A program made the translations under genes and the position numbers. Under the pieces are notes generated by a model. That model had not been told where the DNA came from and did not search any database. It saw nothing but the letters and a program-made list of their open reading frames with translations. 64,000 nucleotides of DNA from Adiantum capillus-veneris (Eukaryota; Streptophyta; Polypodiopsida; Polypodiales; Pteridaceae): the NCBI GenBank assembly GCA_014529385.2, contig CM043954.1, positions 4,038,501 to 4,102,500 on the forward strand, written 5' to 3'. The stretch's first letter is position 1; every line of letters starts with the position of its first letter. Below, one piece after another: positions 53,871 through 64,000 of the stretch.

Positions 53871-54686
53871 AATAAAGGCATCATGCTCTTGTATCTTTCC
53901 CCAAGCATATGAAAGGAGAAATCCTTGGCAATGAGCATCCTCTTTTGGAGCTTCAAACATAGAGGCTCTAGGAGTCGCATTGCGGGCAATTCTCTTGGGG
54001 CAAGAACGATAACCGTGGCCTTTCTCCCCACATTTAAAACATTTGTGGTCCTTACAAAAAGATTCTAGCTCTTTAGGAGAGAGTTTATATTTACCTTTGT
54101 AGACTCCCTTCTCCTTGGACCGATTGTTGTTGTTGTTGTTGGAACGGCCTTGGTAAGAATTTTGGGCATTGATTTTCCCCTTGGCATCACTTTTGTCTTT
54201 ACTTTCCATGGGCTTGACATTCCATCTATCCCCTCGTTGGAAATTGATGTGCGAAGAATCCATGGTGTGGTGGATTACTTCGGTGGTAGAACCAGGACGT
54301 TGAGAGTTGACATACTCAGCCATCTCTTTGGGTAATCCCGCATAGAATTGTTGCTTTTTCTCAACGAAGTCTATCTTTTGAAAGACAGTAGCCTTGAGAT
54401 ATAAATCCCAAAACTTGTCCACATATTTGTGGATAGACCCATGAGAGAGAAGCCTCAAACTCCGCCATTTGGTGAGCACTTTGTCCTTTGCATTTCTTGC
54501 AAGGAATTGCTTCAAGATGAAAACTTGTAGAGTTTCCCATGTCTTTGGGGCTTTGCCATTGCCACAAAGGCTAGCCCACCATTGACGAGCCGATTTTTGG
54601 AAGTGCATAGCTACATGGCATAGCTTGGAGGACTCCATGAAGCCCTCGTCTCCAAAGACTGCATCAAATTGTTGGATGAAGGCCAA
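53850..54686 (-). pseudogene. Gypsy gag with zinc knuckle
   Basis: A 278-codon frame: MHFQKSARQWWASLCGNG, WETLQVFILKQFLARNAKDK, WRSLRLLSHGSIHKYVDKFW, YAGLPKEMAEYVNSQRPGS are the capsid signature. An asparagine run near 54130 and the knuckle CFKCGEKGHGYRSC near 54030 follow. It is the longest intact frame of this element. The start used is the first ATG of the frame, but the protein originally began upstream at about 55333. Confidence 0.85.
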
Positions 54687-55333
54687 TACTTTGTCGGTCG
54701 CACCAAAGGTGCCATCATAGGTGAGAAAAGAGATACTCTTTCCTCCCTCTTTGAACTTCTTGAGCTTTTGTGACCTTGCATGCAGGGTAGATTTGCAATG
54801 TCCTCCCCTTTTGTATTCTCTAGGGGATTAGCCATAGCTTTCGTTGGAAGAGGAGGAAGGTGAAAGAAGAGGGTGACCTCTTTCTTCCCCTTTTCTTCCT
54901 TTGTTTCCTCTCTTCCCTTTTGGAGTGACGAGGAGAAGGACTATGGGTTGACCGTTTCCTCTTGGGAGGAGTTGTCGATTATCTAGACCTCCGTCTTCGT
55001 GGAGCCACATCTTTAGAGGAACTTAGGGATTCATTACTTTCTCGTTCTTTAGATTCCTCCTCTTGTATGGGAGAGAGTCTTGTTTTGGGGGTCTCATCAA
55101 GAATCCTAAGATCTCTCTCCTCTTGGGATTTCCTTTCCTCTTGGAGAGGAAAGGAAATCCCATAAGCACGAAGTTGTTGAGTAGCTTTGGCTTGCAAAGA
55201 GGGGTTGCCCATAAGTTGTTGCAACCTAGTAAACAAGACGATTAACAAACATGGGAGCATCATCATTAGCACCTTCATGTGCAAAATCAAAGTTATCAAT
55301 GTTTATTCTACTCTATTGGTTATTGTCAGCCAT
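54687..55333 (-). pseudogene. N-terminal part of gypsy gag, frame-broken
   Basis: Minus-strand ATG at 55333 opens MADNNQ then a stop, then SRINIDNFDFAHEGANDDAP. A serine/arginine-rich low-complexity stretch at 54840-55200 precedes the capsid. Frames change at least three times. Confidence 0.55.
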
Positions 55334-55733
55334 GTTAATTAAACTTATTTGTTTACTTAGTGTATGCTTTGGCAATTCAAAACCTTAGTTGCTACTCCTC
55401 TCAGCCTTTGAAAATAGGCACTTAAGTATCTACACCCACGGCTCGAATTGGTTAATTATAGAGAGTAGTGGAGTGGGTCTAACATAGCAGAGTTATCGAG
55501 GGATAGCTCCTTTCGGACTTCTTATGGCTCAATAATGGTAAAGTTGTAGGCAAGTCTAAAAAGACTCCATTATTAAGACCAAAGCTCCCAAGGAGTGCAC
55601 CATAGCCCACATAGTGGGCTCAACAAAACTGATAATAGATCCCAGTGTCACTTACCCTAATATAATTAACAAAATCAACCATTAATAGGCTACTTAAGGA
55701 CCTCTCTTCTTAAGCAAGAAAAGAGAAACCAAA

Positions 55734-55746
55734 TGCTCTGATACCA
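55734..55746 (-). other. Primer-binding site of rearranged gypsy
   Basis: Minus-strand TGGTATCAGAGCA adjoining the LTR end at 55748, complementary to initiator tRNA-Met. Confidence 0.85.
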
Positions 55747-55747
55747 A

Positions 55748-56261
55748 TGTAATGGAAATGGCCTATGCACTTTGAGAGTAGCGGAATTAGGAAATTAGAT
55801 GAAGCACTTTTGTGAGATTACTTTGTGAGCATAGTGGGTGAACTTAATTGATGGTAGCAACATAAACATGGTACTTAGTTAACTTGGCATGAAAAATACT
55901 TTTTCAAGAGAGAGAGAGAGTTTAGAGAACATGACAACAATTGAGAACCGGATTCATACGAAGTCGGTCCCACCTCCAATAGGCATTTGTATTATAGTTT
56001 CTCCCAAGAGAGACTTGGTACAAAACAATCTTTGTGTTCCTTGTAACCTTGGTTATGCAATGAAGATGGAAAGCTTCATCCATCACAAGCATAACATAAA
56101 CTTGCAGAAAGCATTAACTATCCCAAGCCTCAGTCCCAAGGCCTCAAACACCTTTGAAGGTGGAGAGAGCTAGCGGGGAATGAGGGTAGGGAAAAGAAAG
56201 AAGAAACATTCCATAGAAGAAAGAAATAGTTCCTCACTTATCATCACTCTTCTTGTTGGCA
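55748..56261 (-). repeat. 5' LTR of rearranged gypsy (about 514 bp)
   Basis: Plus-strand TGTAATGG to TTGGCA gives TG...CA ends in either orientation. Its left border is fixed by the primer site, its right border by the end of similarity to 51942-52256. Confidence 0.75.
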
Positions 56262-56834
56262 TACATAATAGCACAGTAATGAAGATGGAGAAGATGACAA
56301 GATTAAGAATTGAATCATGGCTCTTGGTTGGATTTGCATTCCATAGCCAAGAGTGTTGGTGTAGGCTCTCAACCTCTCTACTTCCTTGGAGAAGGAGGTG
56401 GAGTTCCTCTACTTTCACCAAGTGAGAATGAATCCACAAAATGAGTGTGTGCGTGGTGTATACCCCCCTAGCACACCCCTTGCTTGCTTGGGGCGAGTTC
56501 TACTTTTTGCTTATGCCTCAAGCTCATTGGACCCCTCTCCCCATAGCCAATCATATGCACCATGCATTTCAAGTACATGGGTAGTCTTTGGACAAGTGTC
56601 CTCCTTACCCCTTAGAGAGAGAGAGAGCTTGAAAATATCTAGGTATTTGTTGAATGGAACTAGAAGCTCATTGGACCCCTCTTTATGCTAGCTAATATCA
56701 TTCAAGCACACCATGTGGCTAAGCATAGGGAAAGTCTAACATGTGTCCCATGTGCCCATTGAGAAAAGGGTGCCCTTTGGGTGAGTGGGAGGTTAAGTCA
56801 AAGATTCCCCTAGCTTTGGGGCTTTCCCCCTCCG
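56262..56834. other. Gene-free spacer
   Basis: No coding content. The phrase AGCTCATTGGACCCCTCT occurs twice (about 56520 and 56667), suggesting an old duplication. CCG at 56832-56834 is the probable left copy of the 3-bp CACTA target duplication. Confidence 0.6.
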
Positions 56835-56852
56835 CACTACAAGAGGCTATTC
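56835..56852 (+). repeat. CACTA 5' terminal inverted-repeat tip
   Basis: CACTACAAGAGGCTATTC marks the outer end. The left element's end begins CACTATAAGCCATGC, so the tips differ after the first bases: same superfamily, diverged subfamilies. Confidence 0.87.
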
Positions 56853-56896
56853 ATATTAGCGACGCTCACACAGCGACGCAAAAAAAATTAAATCCC

Positions 56897-56954
56897 GGCG
56901 TCACTATGAGCGTCGCAAATTTCTTTGGAAATTTGCGACGCTCATAGCGACGCC
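56897..56954. repeat. CACTA subterminal fold-back
   Basis: Arms of 27 bp around a four-base loop, one C/T-type mismatch, built on GCGTCGCTATGAGCGTCGC. Equivalent to 5178-5255. Confidence 0.87.
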
Positions 56955-56985
56955 GACTGGGCTAAAAAAATAACAGAGCGCGCTC

Positions 56986-57014
56986 AAAAACTCAGATCTC
57001 AGATCTGAGTTTTT
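56986..57014. repeat. Short hairpin AAAAACTCAGATCT
   Basis: Perfect 14-bp inverted repeat with a one-base centre; counterpart of 5116-5144. Confidence 0.82.
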
Positions 57015-57037
57015 CGGCGCCCTCAAGCAAGGAGCAG

Positions 57038-57043
57038 GTAACG

Positions 57044-57092
<49 letters not shown>

Positions 57093-57096
57093 CTCC

Positions 57097-57131
<35 letters not shown>

Positions 57132-57520
57132 CACACGAGGAGAGGAAGGAGAGCCAGGTATGCTCCTTCCCTCTCCTCACTCTTATGTTCCCTTCCCCTC
57201 TTTCTCTCTCCCTCTCTCTCTCTCTCACACACACACACATACACACACACATAGTGTTTTAGAGAGAGAGAGAGAGAGAGTACAAACATAAACAAAAACG
57301 CACACAAACATACATAAACAAAGAATGCACACACACATTGAGAGAGGAAAAGAGAGAGAGAGCATGCATAAACAAAAAACGCACGCATTGAGAGAGGAAA
57401 AGAGAGAGAGAACATGCATAAACAAAAACCGCACACATTGAGAGAGGAAAAGAGAGAGAAAACATGCATACGATCCAAAAAAACGCACACACATTGAGAG
57501 AGAAAGAGAGAGAAACTAAT
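57038..57520. repeat. Composite microsatellite block of CACTA leader
   Basis: (TC)n, (CA)n and (GA)n tracts with repeated words such as AGCATGCATAAACAAAAA and CACATTGAGAGAGG. Apparent long frames are repeat artefacts. Confidence 0.9.
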
Positions 57521-58393
57521 TTAACGTCGTAGGAAACTAATTAAAATTAAAAGACCTAAAGATCTAGCCGACGAGGAGTTGAACTCAAGACCTATTATTC
57601 AAGAGGGAAATGGCATAACCAATCTATCATACTTGGCATGGGTGATAGAAAGGTTATACCATTTATCTCTTTTTATTGGCACACACATCCACACACGCAC
57701 ACACACACAAGAAGAAGAGAGTTATAACATCGTAGGAAACTATCCTAAAAGACGTTAAAGATTAGGTTAGATGTAGACTTACGTTAAATTAGATTTAGGT
57801 TTATTTAAGTTAAATTAGATTAGATTTAGGTTTATTTTTAATTAGATTTACGTTTATTTACGCTAGATTTAGATTTACGTTATATTAGATTAGATTTAGG
57901 TCTCCATAGACTGCGATGCCTGCATGAAGCGGGTGAAGAAAGCCCTCAATGGAATATAGGGTATTGTTGCCTTCACTCATGGTGGGCTCCGTCGATCCAA
58001 AAGTAATGGTGAAATGTCTTCAGAAGATAGGGAAGAAGGTGGATCTTCAGGGCGGCAAGAGTCACTACATCCCCGACACAATGACCATCTAGACAACCTC
58101 TAGTCATTCAACAGCAACTTCAAAGTTAGTAACAAGAGCAAGAACGGTCTAAAGGGCCAATTGCTGTCGTCAGATGTGGATGGAGATGAGGCAGCGTCAC
58201 CGCCGAAAGTTAACTCTCACATCTTTAGTGATGAGAATGCCAACTCTTGCCGAGTTATGTGAAAAATTATGTGTTAAATCAGTTTTAAGGTTCTTATAAT
58301 CCCTGTTAGTTTAGTTCTTTGTTTTTAATATAACATAATTTATGTTAGATTTAGATTTATGTTATATTAGATTAGACTTAGGTTTATTTAGGT

Positions 58394-58445
<52 letters not shown>

Positions 58446-58858
58446 GAAGAAGAGAGTTTTAACGTCGTAGGAAACTATCCCAAAGACGTTAAAGATTAGG
58501 TTAGATGTAGACTTACGTTAAATTAGATTTAGGTTTATTTTTAGTTAGATTTACGCTTATTTACGTTAGATCGAGTCCACGCAAGAATTACTTACGGTTT
58601 AGGGTTTAGAGTTAGACGAACAATGAAAAGATCTACTGTGAAAAGATGTTAAGATGCTGTGAAGTGCTACAGCTAGAGAAGAGGCAAAGGGGTTTTGTCC
58701 ACTACATGCAGTATCATGTAGACGTGGGTGTGTAGATTTCTTGTACCCACAAATATAGGTATTGACCAATAAAGACGAGATTATAACCCGGTGGTTCTGA
58801 TCTCCGTGCACCTCTAGACCGAGGTGTGCGGGGATTGGACATGACTAGAGAATGTGAG

Positions 58859-58922
<64 letters not shown>

Positions 58923-58984
58923 GACGAAGAATGCCAATAGAATATTAAATTTGTTGTCCAGGTTATAAGATTTTTATCCTCATT
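57521..58984 (+). other. CACTA untranslated leader with (CA)n and (AG)n
   Basis: Contains duplicated segments with AGACGTTAAAGATTAGGTTA (near 57750 and 58485), a (CA)n tract at 58398-58443 and (AG)n at 58862-58920. The segment 57905-58290 has no counterpart in the left element and may be an insertion of unknown nature. No gene is recognised. Confidence 0.6.
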
Positions 58985-59517
58985 ATGAGTAGTGACGAGG
59001 ATGTGGGACCGTCCAACCGAAACACCTATCTCTCAACGAGGGTGTTATGTCCTTGTAATCAATGCAAGCATGCTATGCGACGGACAAGACGTGTTTCTTT
59101 GCAGCACGTTCGCGAGTTTGGCGAGTTCGATCCATCTATTATAGATCGAGTTGTTGCCAATTATAACTCGTCGGACTCTGACGCTGACCAACAAGCAGCA
59201 ATCTTGCAACCCAATAGACGTGTTCGCAGGCGCTTTGGTCAAGCAGCATATGTGAGGCCACAAGATGTAGCCTCTGACAGCTCGGGGGATGATCATGCAG
59301 AGCACATTCCCAACGAGGCAATTTTTGAGCCCGAGATTGATGAAATGATCGAGACGATCATGGATTCAGAAAGGCTTATCTATGATGATATGAAAAGTGA
59401 AGCCGATACGCCATTGTATAATGGAGCACGTATGTCTAGATTGAAAGCACTCCTGGTTCTTCTCAACATGCAGGCAAAGTTTGGATGGAGTGACACTAGC
59501 GTCACAGCGCTTTTCAG
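58985..59517 (+). pseudogene. CACTA transposase exon 1 (transposase-associated N-terminus)
   Basis: ATG 58985 to donor CAG/GTGATC at 59517. Encodes CPCNQCKHAMRRTRRVSLQH, an acidic middle, and MSRLKALLVLLNMQAKFGWS before ALFR. Frame fully open in this copy. The intron 59518-59613 ends TGTGTAG, and splicing joins it in frame to LLKEHI. Confidence 0.82.
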
Positions 59518-59613
59518 GTGATCTATTACAATTAGTTTACTTTAATAAAACTCTAAATGTATAATGATCTGATAGATTTTTACACAACTGTATCGTATTT
59601 TTATGTTGTGTAG

Positions 59614-60352
59614 ATTGCTTAAAGAGCACATACTACCAGTTGACAATGTGATGCCAGATTCCCGAGATGAAGCAAGAAAGATTTTGCGAAACTTGGGGAT
59701 GGATTACAATTCTATCCACGCTTGTCCTAATGACTGCATTCTTTTCAGAGGGGAATACATAGACATGGAGAAGTGTCCGAAATGTGATTCCGAAAGATAT
59801 TGAGTAGATCTCCACAAGACAAAAATTCCACAAAAGGTTTTGTGACATTTTCCTCTGCTTCCTCGCATCAAGCATTTCTTCGAATGTAAGTCTATGGCCG
59901 CCCTAGCATCATGGCATGAGGAGAATAAATCTTCGGATGGTGTGCTATGAATTCTTGCAGATTGCGCAGCCTGGAAACATATAGATGGAACATGGTCGGA
60001 TTTTGCCAGGGAAGCTCGAAATTTGCGCTTAGGCCTGGCTATGGATGGCGTAAATCCATTTGGTCAAAGATCAACATCTTACAGTGTATGGCCCGTTGTC
60101 ATCGTCAACTACAACATTCCCCCGTGGTTGACTACGAAGAAGGGGCACCTATGGCTAAGCTTGATTGCGCCAGGGCGATATAAAGTGGAGAATATGGATG
60201 TGTATCTTCGTCCACTATTGGAAGAGCTACAACAATTGTGGATTGGCATAGCGGTGGTGGATATGAGCCGACACACAGGACGACGGAATGCTTTGATCAG
60301 AGGCATTCTAATGTGGACCATGCATGACTATCCCGGGCTAACAGAATGCTCA
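59614..60352 (+). pseudogene. CACTA Tnp2 N-terminal half, exon 2a
   Basis: Same protein as the left exon 2a: CPNDCILFRGEYIDMEKCPK, DGVNPFGQRSTSYSVWPVVI, and KKGHLWLSLIAPGRYKV. Three TGA stops (about 59802, 59844, 59948) replace CGA, CGA and CGG codons of the left copy. The donor changed from CAG/GTGATC to CAA/GTGATC. Confidence 0.85.
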
Positions 60353-60389
60353 AGTGATCTATTGACACTCCTCACTCAGACACTGTAAA

Positions 60390-60658
60390 TCTATGGAGCA
60401 AAGTTGACCTTGGGAGCCAGAGTTGACCTTAGAAATGTGGATCGTATGGAGCAATATTGGCCGCAAACAGCGTCTGATGGATCGATAAAACTCCCTAAAG
60501 CACCATGGATTTTCACAGGAGCCCAAGAACGCAAAGTAAAAGAGACCATTCGATCTTTGCGGACCCCCACTCGCGTAATGCACTCGCTCCGAACGTGTTT
60601 TACTAAAGACGGAAAGCTTACCGGTTTGAAGTCACACGATTGGCATAAAATGTGTCAG
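60390..60658 (+). pseudogene. CACTA Tnp2 C-terminal remnant with internal deletion
   Basis: Relative to the left copy about 400 bp are missing, taking the intron end and the DPMHIFKN-containing centre. The join reads GGAGCAAAGTTGACCTT then GGGAGCCAGAGTTGACCTT, a local tandem duplication at the breakpoint. What remains encodes LRNVDRMEQYWPQTASDGSI, the His-rich segment and LTGLKSHDWHKMCQ, ending at donor CAG/GTACG. Confidence 0.82.
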
Positions 60659-60732
60659 GTACGTTCATAGTGGACTTTAATATCATTGCATAAAATGTGG
60701 ACTTTAATATCATTGCTGCACATACTTTACAG

Positions 60733-61497
60733 TTTATTTTACCGGTTGCCATTGAGGGATGTTTGTCTCTCAACATCCGTAACACAATCTACAAACTTGC
60801 AAAGCTGGTGCAATGGATCTCACAAAAGGAGATCAATGTAGACTCCATACCATTCGCCAAACTAAATGCTGCGGAGCTTGTGTGCATGTTTGAGAAACAT
60901 TTTCCTACTACCATGCTAACCATTCAGGTGCATCTTCTTGTTCACATAGTTGATGAGGTGGAAATAGCTGGCACAGTTCATTCCAGATGGATGTTCTTCT
61001 TAGAACGTTTCATGAAAACGCTTAAGGGATATGTGCGTCAAAAGGCACGTCCGGACGGTAGCATGGCAGAAGGTTGGTTGGTATCAGAGTCCCTAGTGTA
61101 CATTGGAGAGTGGCTAGACGGATTTGATAAAGCCCGGGACACGCTATGGCGAACCATAGATGATGAGCGCATATCTGGGATTGTCATGTGCAATCTCGGT
61201 GTTGAGAAGAAGATGACGGAAGATCTAGAGGCTAAAATCAACCGATTTTGCATGCTTCACAATCCAGTGATGCAAAAGTGGATTTCACAATATGAGGATG
61301 CAAAGCAAGAGCGACAAAGGACACGAATCGAGTGGAGACGGGGAAGACGACCACCGATGCACTATCCGACGGGTCTGGAGAGCCTACCAACCTTCATGAG
61401 CTTAAGATGGTTGCACAACCAATTGAAAAGCGCACAACAATGCGGTGACGAAGTGACTGAGGAAGAGTGGGAGTACTCTCGGGGTTGCGCGACCAAG
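60733..61497 (+). pseudogene. CACTA transposase exon 3, DUF4218 domain
   Basis: Open exon from acceptor TTTACAG to donor AAG/GTAAG. Encodes FILPVAIEGCLSLNIRNTIY, VHLLVHIVDEVEIAGTVHSR, WMFFLERFMKTLKGYVRQKA and SMAEGWLV, the DUF4218 hallmark. A 19-bp direct repeat (GTGGACTTTAATATCATTG) lies in the intron just upstream (about 60670 and 60699). Confidence 0.88.
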
Positions 61498-61577
61498 GTA
61501 AGTTTGCAATGTACGACTAGCTAGTGACTTTATTTCTAAACGTTTGAACGGCCACTCATAATCTTTGTTCGTTGTAG

Positions 61578-62330
61578 TATAAGTCATACACAACAGCATG
61601 GTGTAAAGGTCGACATTTTAGGGTGGAACGGATCGACAAAAATCGTTTTACTCAAGATTGTGGAATCATGGCAAAATTTGAACAGTCTAGTCGACGACGT
61701 TCCTCTGATGCAGATCCTGTGGTGGTAGAACTCACTTACTTCGGCACGCTGCAAGAGATTTTGAGGATCGATTACAGAGGATTATTTGTCGACTTGTTCG
61801 ACGTGCAATGGTTCAAGATAATCATTGAGGGTCGCAACGCTACTGTGCGTAGAGGAGAGTCTGGTTTTTTTGAGGTGGATTCTACTAAGAAATGGACTGA
61901 CCTAAGAGACACTTTCGTACTACCAGAGCATTGTGAACAAGTAAGTATATAAATAGTTAACATCCCCCTTTTACAAGTTATGTGCTTGAAAGCTCTCATG
62001 TAAGTTATGTGGCTCTGGCAGGTAATATTTCATCCTACAAAGTCTACATCAAACTGGTGGTACGTCATAGAGGTAGCCCCTCGTAGTGCAAGGACGTATG
62101 AAGGCTACCATGTGCCAATCACAACGGCATCAATGGAGGAGATCAGAGAAGATGCTCAATCAGAAGCCGCTGCGGTGGTGCCAGACGAGCATCAAGATGC
62201 TACTACTCTATATGGGGTGCATGCAGAGGAGCTACAAAATGAAACAGAGGATATGTGTTTAAACGGAGAGCTCTATATAGATATAGGAAGTTATGCTGAG
62301 TTATGCGAGGATGAGAGAGAGATCTCTTAA
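61578..62330 (+). pseudogene. CACTA transposase exons 4-5, DUF4216 domain and C-terminus
   Basis: Exon 4 (61578-61940) starts YKSYTTAWCKGRHF and contains VVELTYFGTLQEILRIDYRG and LFDVQWFKIII, the DUF4216 signature. Intron 61941-62021 has GTAAG/GGCAG borders. Exon 5 encodes VIFHPTKSTSNWWYVIEVAP and an acidic C-terminus ending at TAA 62328-62330. Both exons are fully open, so this is the best-kept part of the gene. Confidence 0.85.
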
Positions 62331-62602
62331 AGCCACAAATATTGTATTTGAACAATTTTGCTCCGTGTTGTAAAAGCTCTGGCTCTCTAAGTAACTTCCA
62401 TGGTGTATAACGCTCTTTTCTACTCGCGCTCACATCTTTTGATTGAAAATTCTAAGTTTTCGACTTGCCTCTTCTATCACTCAATTCATTGCGTCATTGT
62501 ATTTATATGCGTCATTACGTCATTGTATTTAATGGTCTTTGCGTCATTGTCTACTCTATTCATTCAATATTAAGTTTAAATATTCGTGTGTTTAATGCAG
62601 GT
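62331..62602 (+). other. Spacer between the two CACTA genes
   Basis: AT-rich, with the GCGTCATT word repeated three times. An acceptor-like TTTAATGCAG just before the ATG at 62603 suggests a 5' UTR intron of the second gene. Confidence 0.55.
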
Positions 62603-63912
62603 ATGGATGATGAGGAGTTTCTTTCTTCTTTGTCACCACAGCAGAGACAGTGGTACGTGGAGCGTCATCGCTCTGGCGCATCATCGCGTGTTCCTACTCC
62701 ATCCGCATCTCCCTCTCTTTCGGAGCATTCGCCGCGCTCCGAAGCTTCGGCGTCGACGAGACGATCTTCACACTCGTCTAGACACCGGCGCTCTAGTGGT
62801 GGCGGTGGCGGTTGTTGTGGGGATTCCGCCGCCGATGCCTCCACACCGCCTCGTGTTCGACGAGGCTCTTTACCCTCCCCTTCTTTGCCCGCCCCCACAC
62901 CAGCCACAGCATCGCCATCTACGCCAGGTTTTGCGCGGCTGACTGTTCCTAGCAGCTACACACCTCTACCTACTCCGCCAGGAGCCACCCCACTCGACAC
63001 TCCTCGCTTTGGGGCCCAGACGCCGGTGGAGACACCTGACGTCCGTACCCACATCGACACGCCGCTAGAGACCCCTGCCGGGACACCTAGGTTCACGCGT
63101 CACCGGCCAGAGGGCTTGCCTTACTCCGTCGACATCAGCGGCGGCATCATCATGGATGATGACGGCAAGAAGGTGATCTCGCGCATGCGTGGTCTTTGCT
63201 CTCAGCTGTTTAGACACTACATACTAAACAAATGGAGTGAAGTACCAAGTGATTTAAAAAACAGAGTCATCAGCATACTTCATGATGAGTTTCCCGTTCC
63301 AACACCGGATTAGGGCTTCAATGAAGACCTGATGAAGATTCGAATGCGCGAATACTGCAAACACAAGCGTTCCGAAGTGCGAAAAGCAATCAAGAATGGG
63401 TGGAACAGGCCAGATTGGCTGGCCAAAGAAGATTGGAAGAATGCGAAGAAAGCAGCGCGCGAGAATCCCGACAAGTGGAAGCAACAATAGGATGCAGCCA
63501 GAGCGCGAGTAGAGGCAGGGAGCTCGCACCACTTGGGGAGCGGTGGATGGGCATCATTTGAGGCCGATTTTGTAAGTGTTTTGGCATTGCTCTTTATGTT
63601 CGATAGTTTAAGGTTTATGAGTTTTTTTATTCTAACATAATGAAATCTTTGTATGTTTTGACAGTGGTCGATGACAGGACGTGATCCCACACCGTACGAG
63701 CGCGAGTACGCAGGCAGGAAGGGCTTAAACGCCCTAATGGACATTCTCAGTTCTCGTGGCGGCATGGTTAGTATTAGGGTTTACTCTTTTCTATTTTTTG
63801 TATTGTTTTATAAATGTCGTTATATGTTTATACTTACTGAAAGCTGTCTTATAGTCTTTTTTTGCAGAATCCGACAAATACGCCGCTTGGACGCGATGAG
63901 ACGTCTGACTAG
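62603..63912 (+). pseudogene. Second CACTA gene, Transposase_24 (Ptta/En/Spm)-like
   Basis: Exon 1 (62603-63571) starts MDDEEFLSSLSPQQRQWYVE, runs through a Ser/Pro/Thr- and Gly-rich disordered part (repeats such as TPLETPAGTP), then VISRMRGLCSQLFRHYILNK, WSEVPSDLKNRVISILHDEF and KHKRSEVRKAIKNGWNRPDW. Two in-frame TAG codons (63311-63313, 63488-63490) break it. Exon 2 (63665-63766, with GRDPTPYEREYAGRKGLNAL) and exon 3 (63868-63912) have clear GT/AG borders. The W..VP..LK and K.RS..R..I blocks fit Transposase_24, the TnpA-like partner that binds subterminal repeats. Confidence 0.68.
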
Positions 63913-64000
63913 ACGACTTCTGTTTAGCCGTAGCTAGATAGCATTAGTTTAGAGTTTCTCATAGCTTATGTATCATGAGACGGATTTTATACGTCTTTTT

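Larger units (their letters stand above)
51942..56261 (-). mobile_element. Rearranged Ty3/gypsy element lacking integrase
   Basis: The 5' LTR (55748-56261, starts TGCCAACAAGAAG on the minus strand, ends TTACA) and a partial 3' LTR (51942-52256) share long near-identical text such as GCATTTGTATTATAGTTTCT. Primer site TGGTATCAGAGCA at 55734-55746. Internal minus-strand order is gag, zinc knuckle, protease, part of RT, RNase H. Integrase is missing, and the left LTR lacks about 200 bp of its outer end. Confidence 0.82.
56835..64000 (+). mobile_element. CACTA (En/Spm) DNA transposon, right copy, truncated by window end
   Basis: Starts CACTACAAGAGGCTATTC at 56835 and carries the same subterminal motif, leader microsatellites and gene structure as the left element. 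It extends beyond the transposase gene into a second gene (62603-63912). The 3' terminus is outside the window. Stops and an internal deletion inactivate the first gene. Confidence 0.92.

Noticed and set aside
62665-63765. Minus-strand frames opposite the second CACTA gene
   Set aside because: They are shadows of the plus-strand coding exon, whose splice sites and domain blocks are clear.

Overview
This is land-plant nuclear DNA made almost entirely of transposable elements. It shows plant-specific transposase families (CACTA with Tnp2, DUF4218 and DUF4216; hAT), plant Ty1/copia and Ty3/gypsy retrotransposons with tRNA-Met and tRNA-Asp primer sites, spliced exons, long (GA)n/(CA)n microsatellites, and fragments of plant genes (PPR, receptor-like kinase, beta-tubulin, BRR2, possibly a dehydrin). 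The sequence does not allow placement below 'land plant, probably with a large repeat-rich genome'. I see no intact host gene, tRNA or rRNA.

Layout. 1-5320: 5' part of a CACTA element on the minus strand, cut by the window start. 5321-6745: LTR and 3' part of a truncated copia element (family A). 6746-8948: degenerate retroelement sequence with a protein of unknown function (called ORF-X here). 8949-28480: a nested block. A short non-autonomous copia-like element (about 1.6 kb without insertions) has a MITE in its 5' LTR. Its 3' LTR holds a gag-only copia element. The leader of that element holds a 14.5-kb hAT element, and the hAT transposase gene is split by a 9,320-bp inverted-repeat element carrying pieces of at least four, probably five, unrelated host genes. 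A second MITE sits in the target duplication of the gag-only copia. 28481-31941: degenerate sequence without a recognisable gene.

31942-42831: a large degenerate Ty3/gypsy element on the plus strand (tRNA-Asp primer site, gag, protease, RT, RNase H, integrase). It has an unusual second retropepsin-like domain after the integrase and a second zinc-binding domain before the integrase core. Its leader carries a palindrome phased at about 285-294 bp. The same palindrome recurs at 44216-44813, ahead of a second ORF-X copy (45001-51790), which is split by a nearly complete family-A copia element (46162-51328, minus). 51942-56261: a rearranged minus-strand gypsy element without integrase. 56835-64000: a second CACTA element of the same family as the first, plus strand, with a five-exon Tnp2-type transposase gene and a second Transposase_24-like gene. 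The two CACTA 5' ends face each other about 51.5 kb apart.

Every coding region carries stops, frameshifts or deletions, so the block looks like a heterochromatic TE graveyard. The best candidate for an undescribed system is the gene-capturing inverted-repeat element at 13192-22511. Next are the phased palindrome and the post-integrase protease of the gypsy element. All boundaries and identities were read by eye; no alignment or database search was run.
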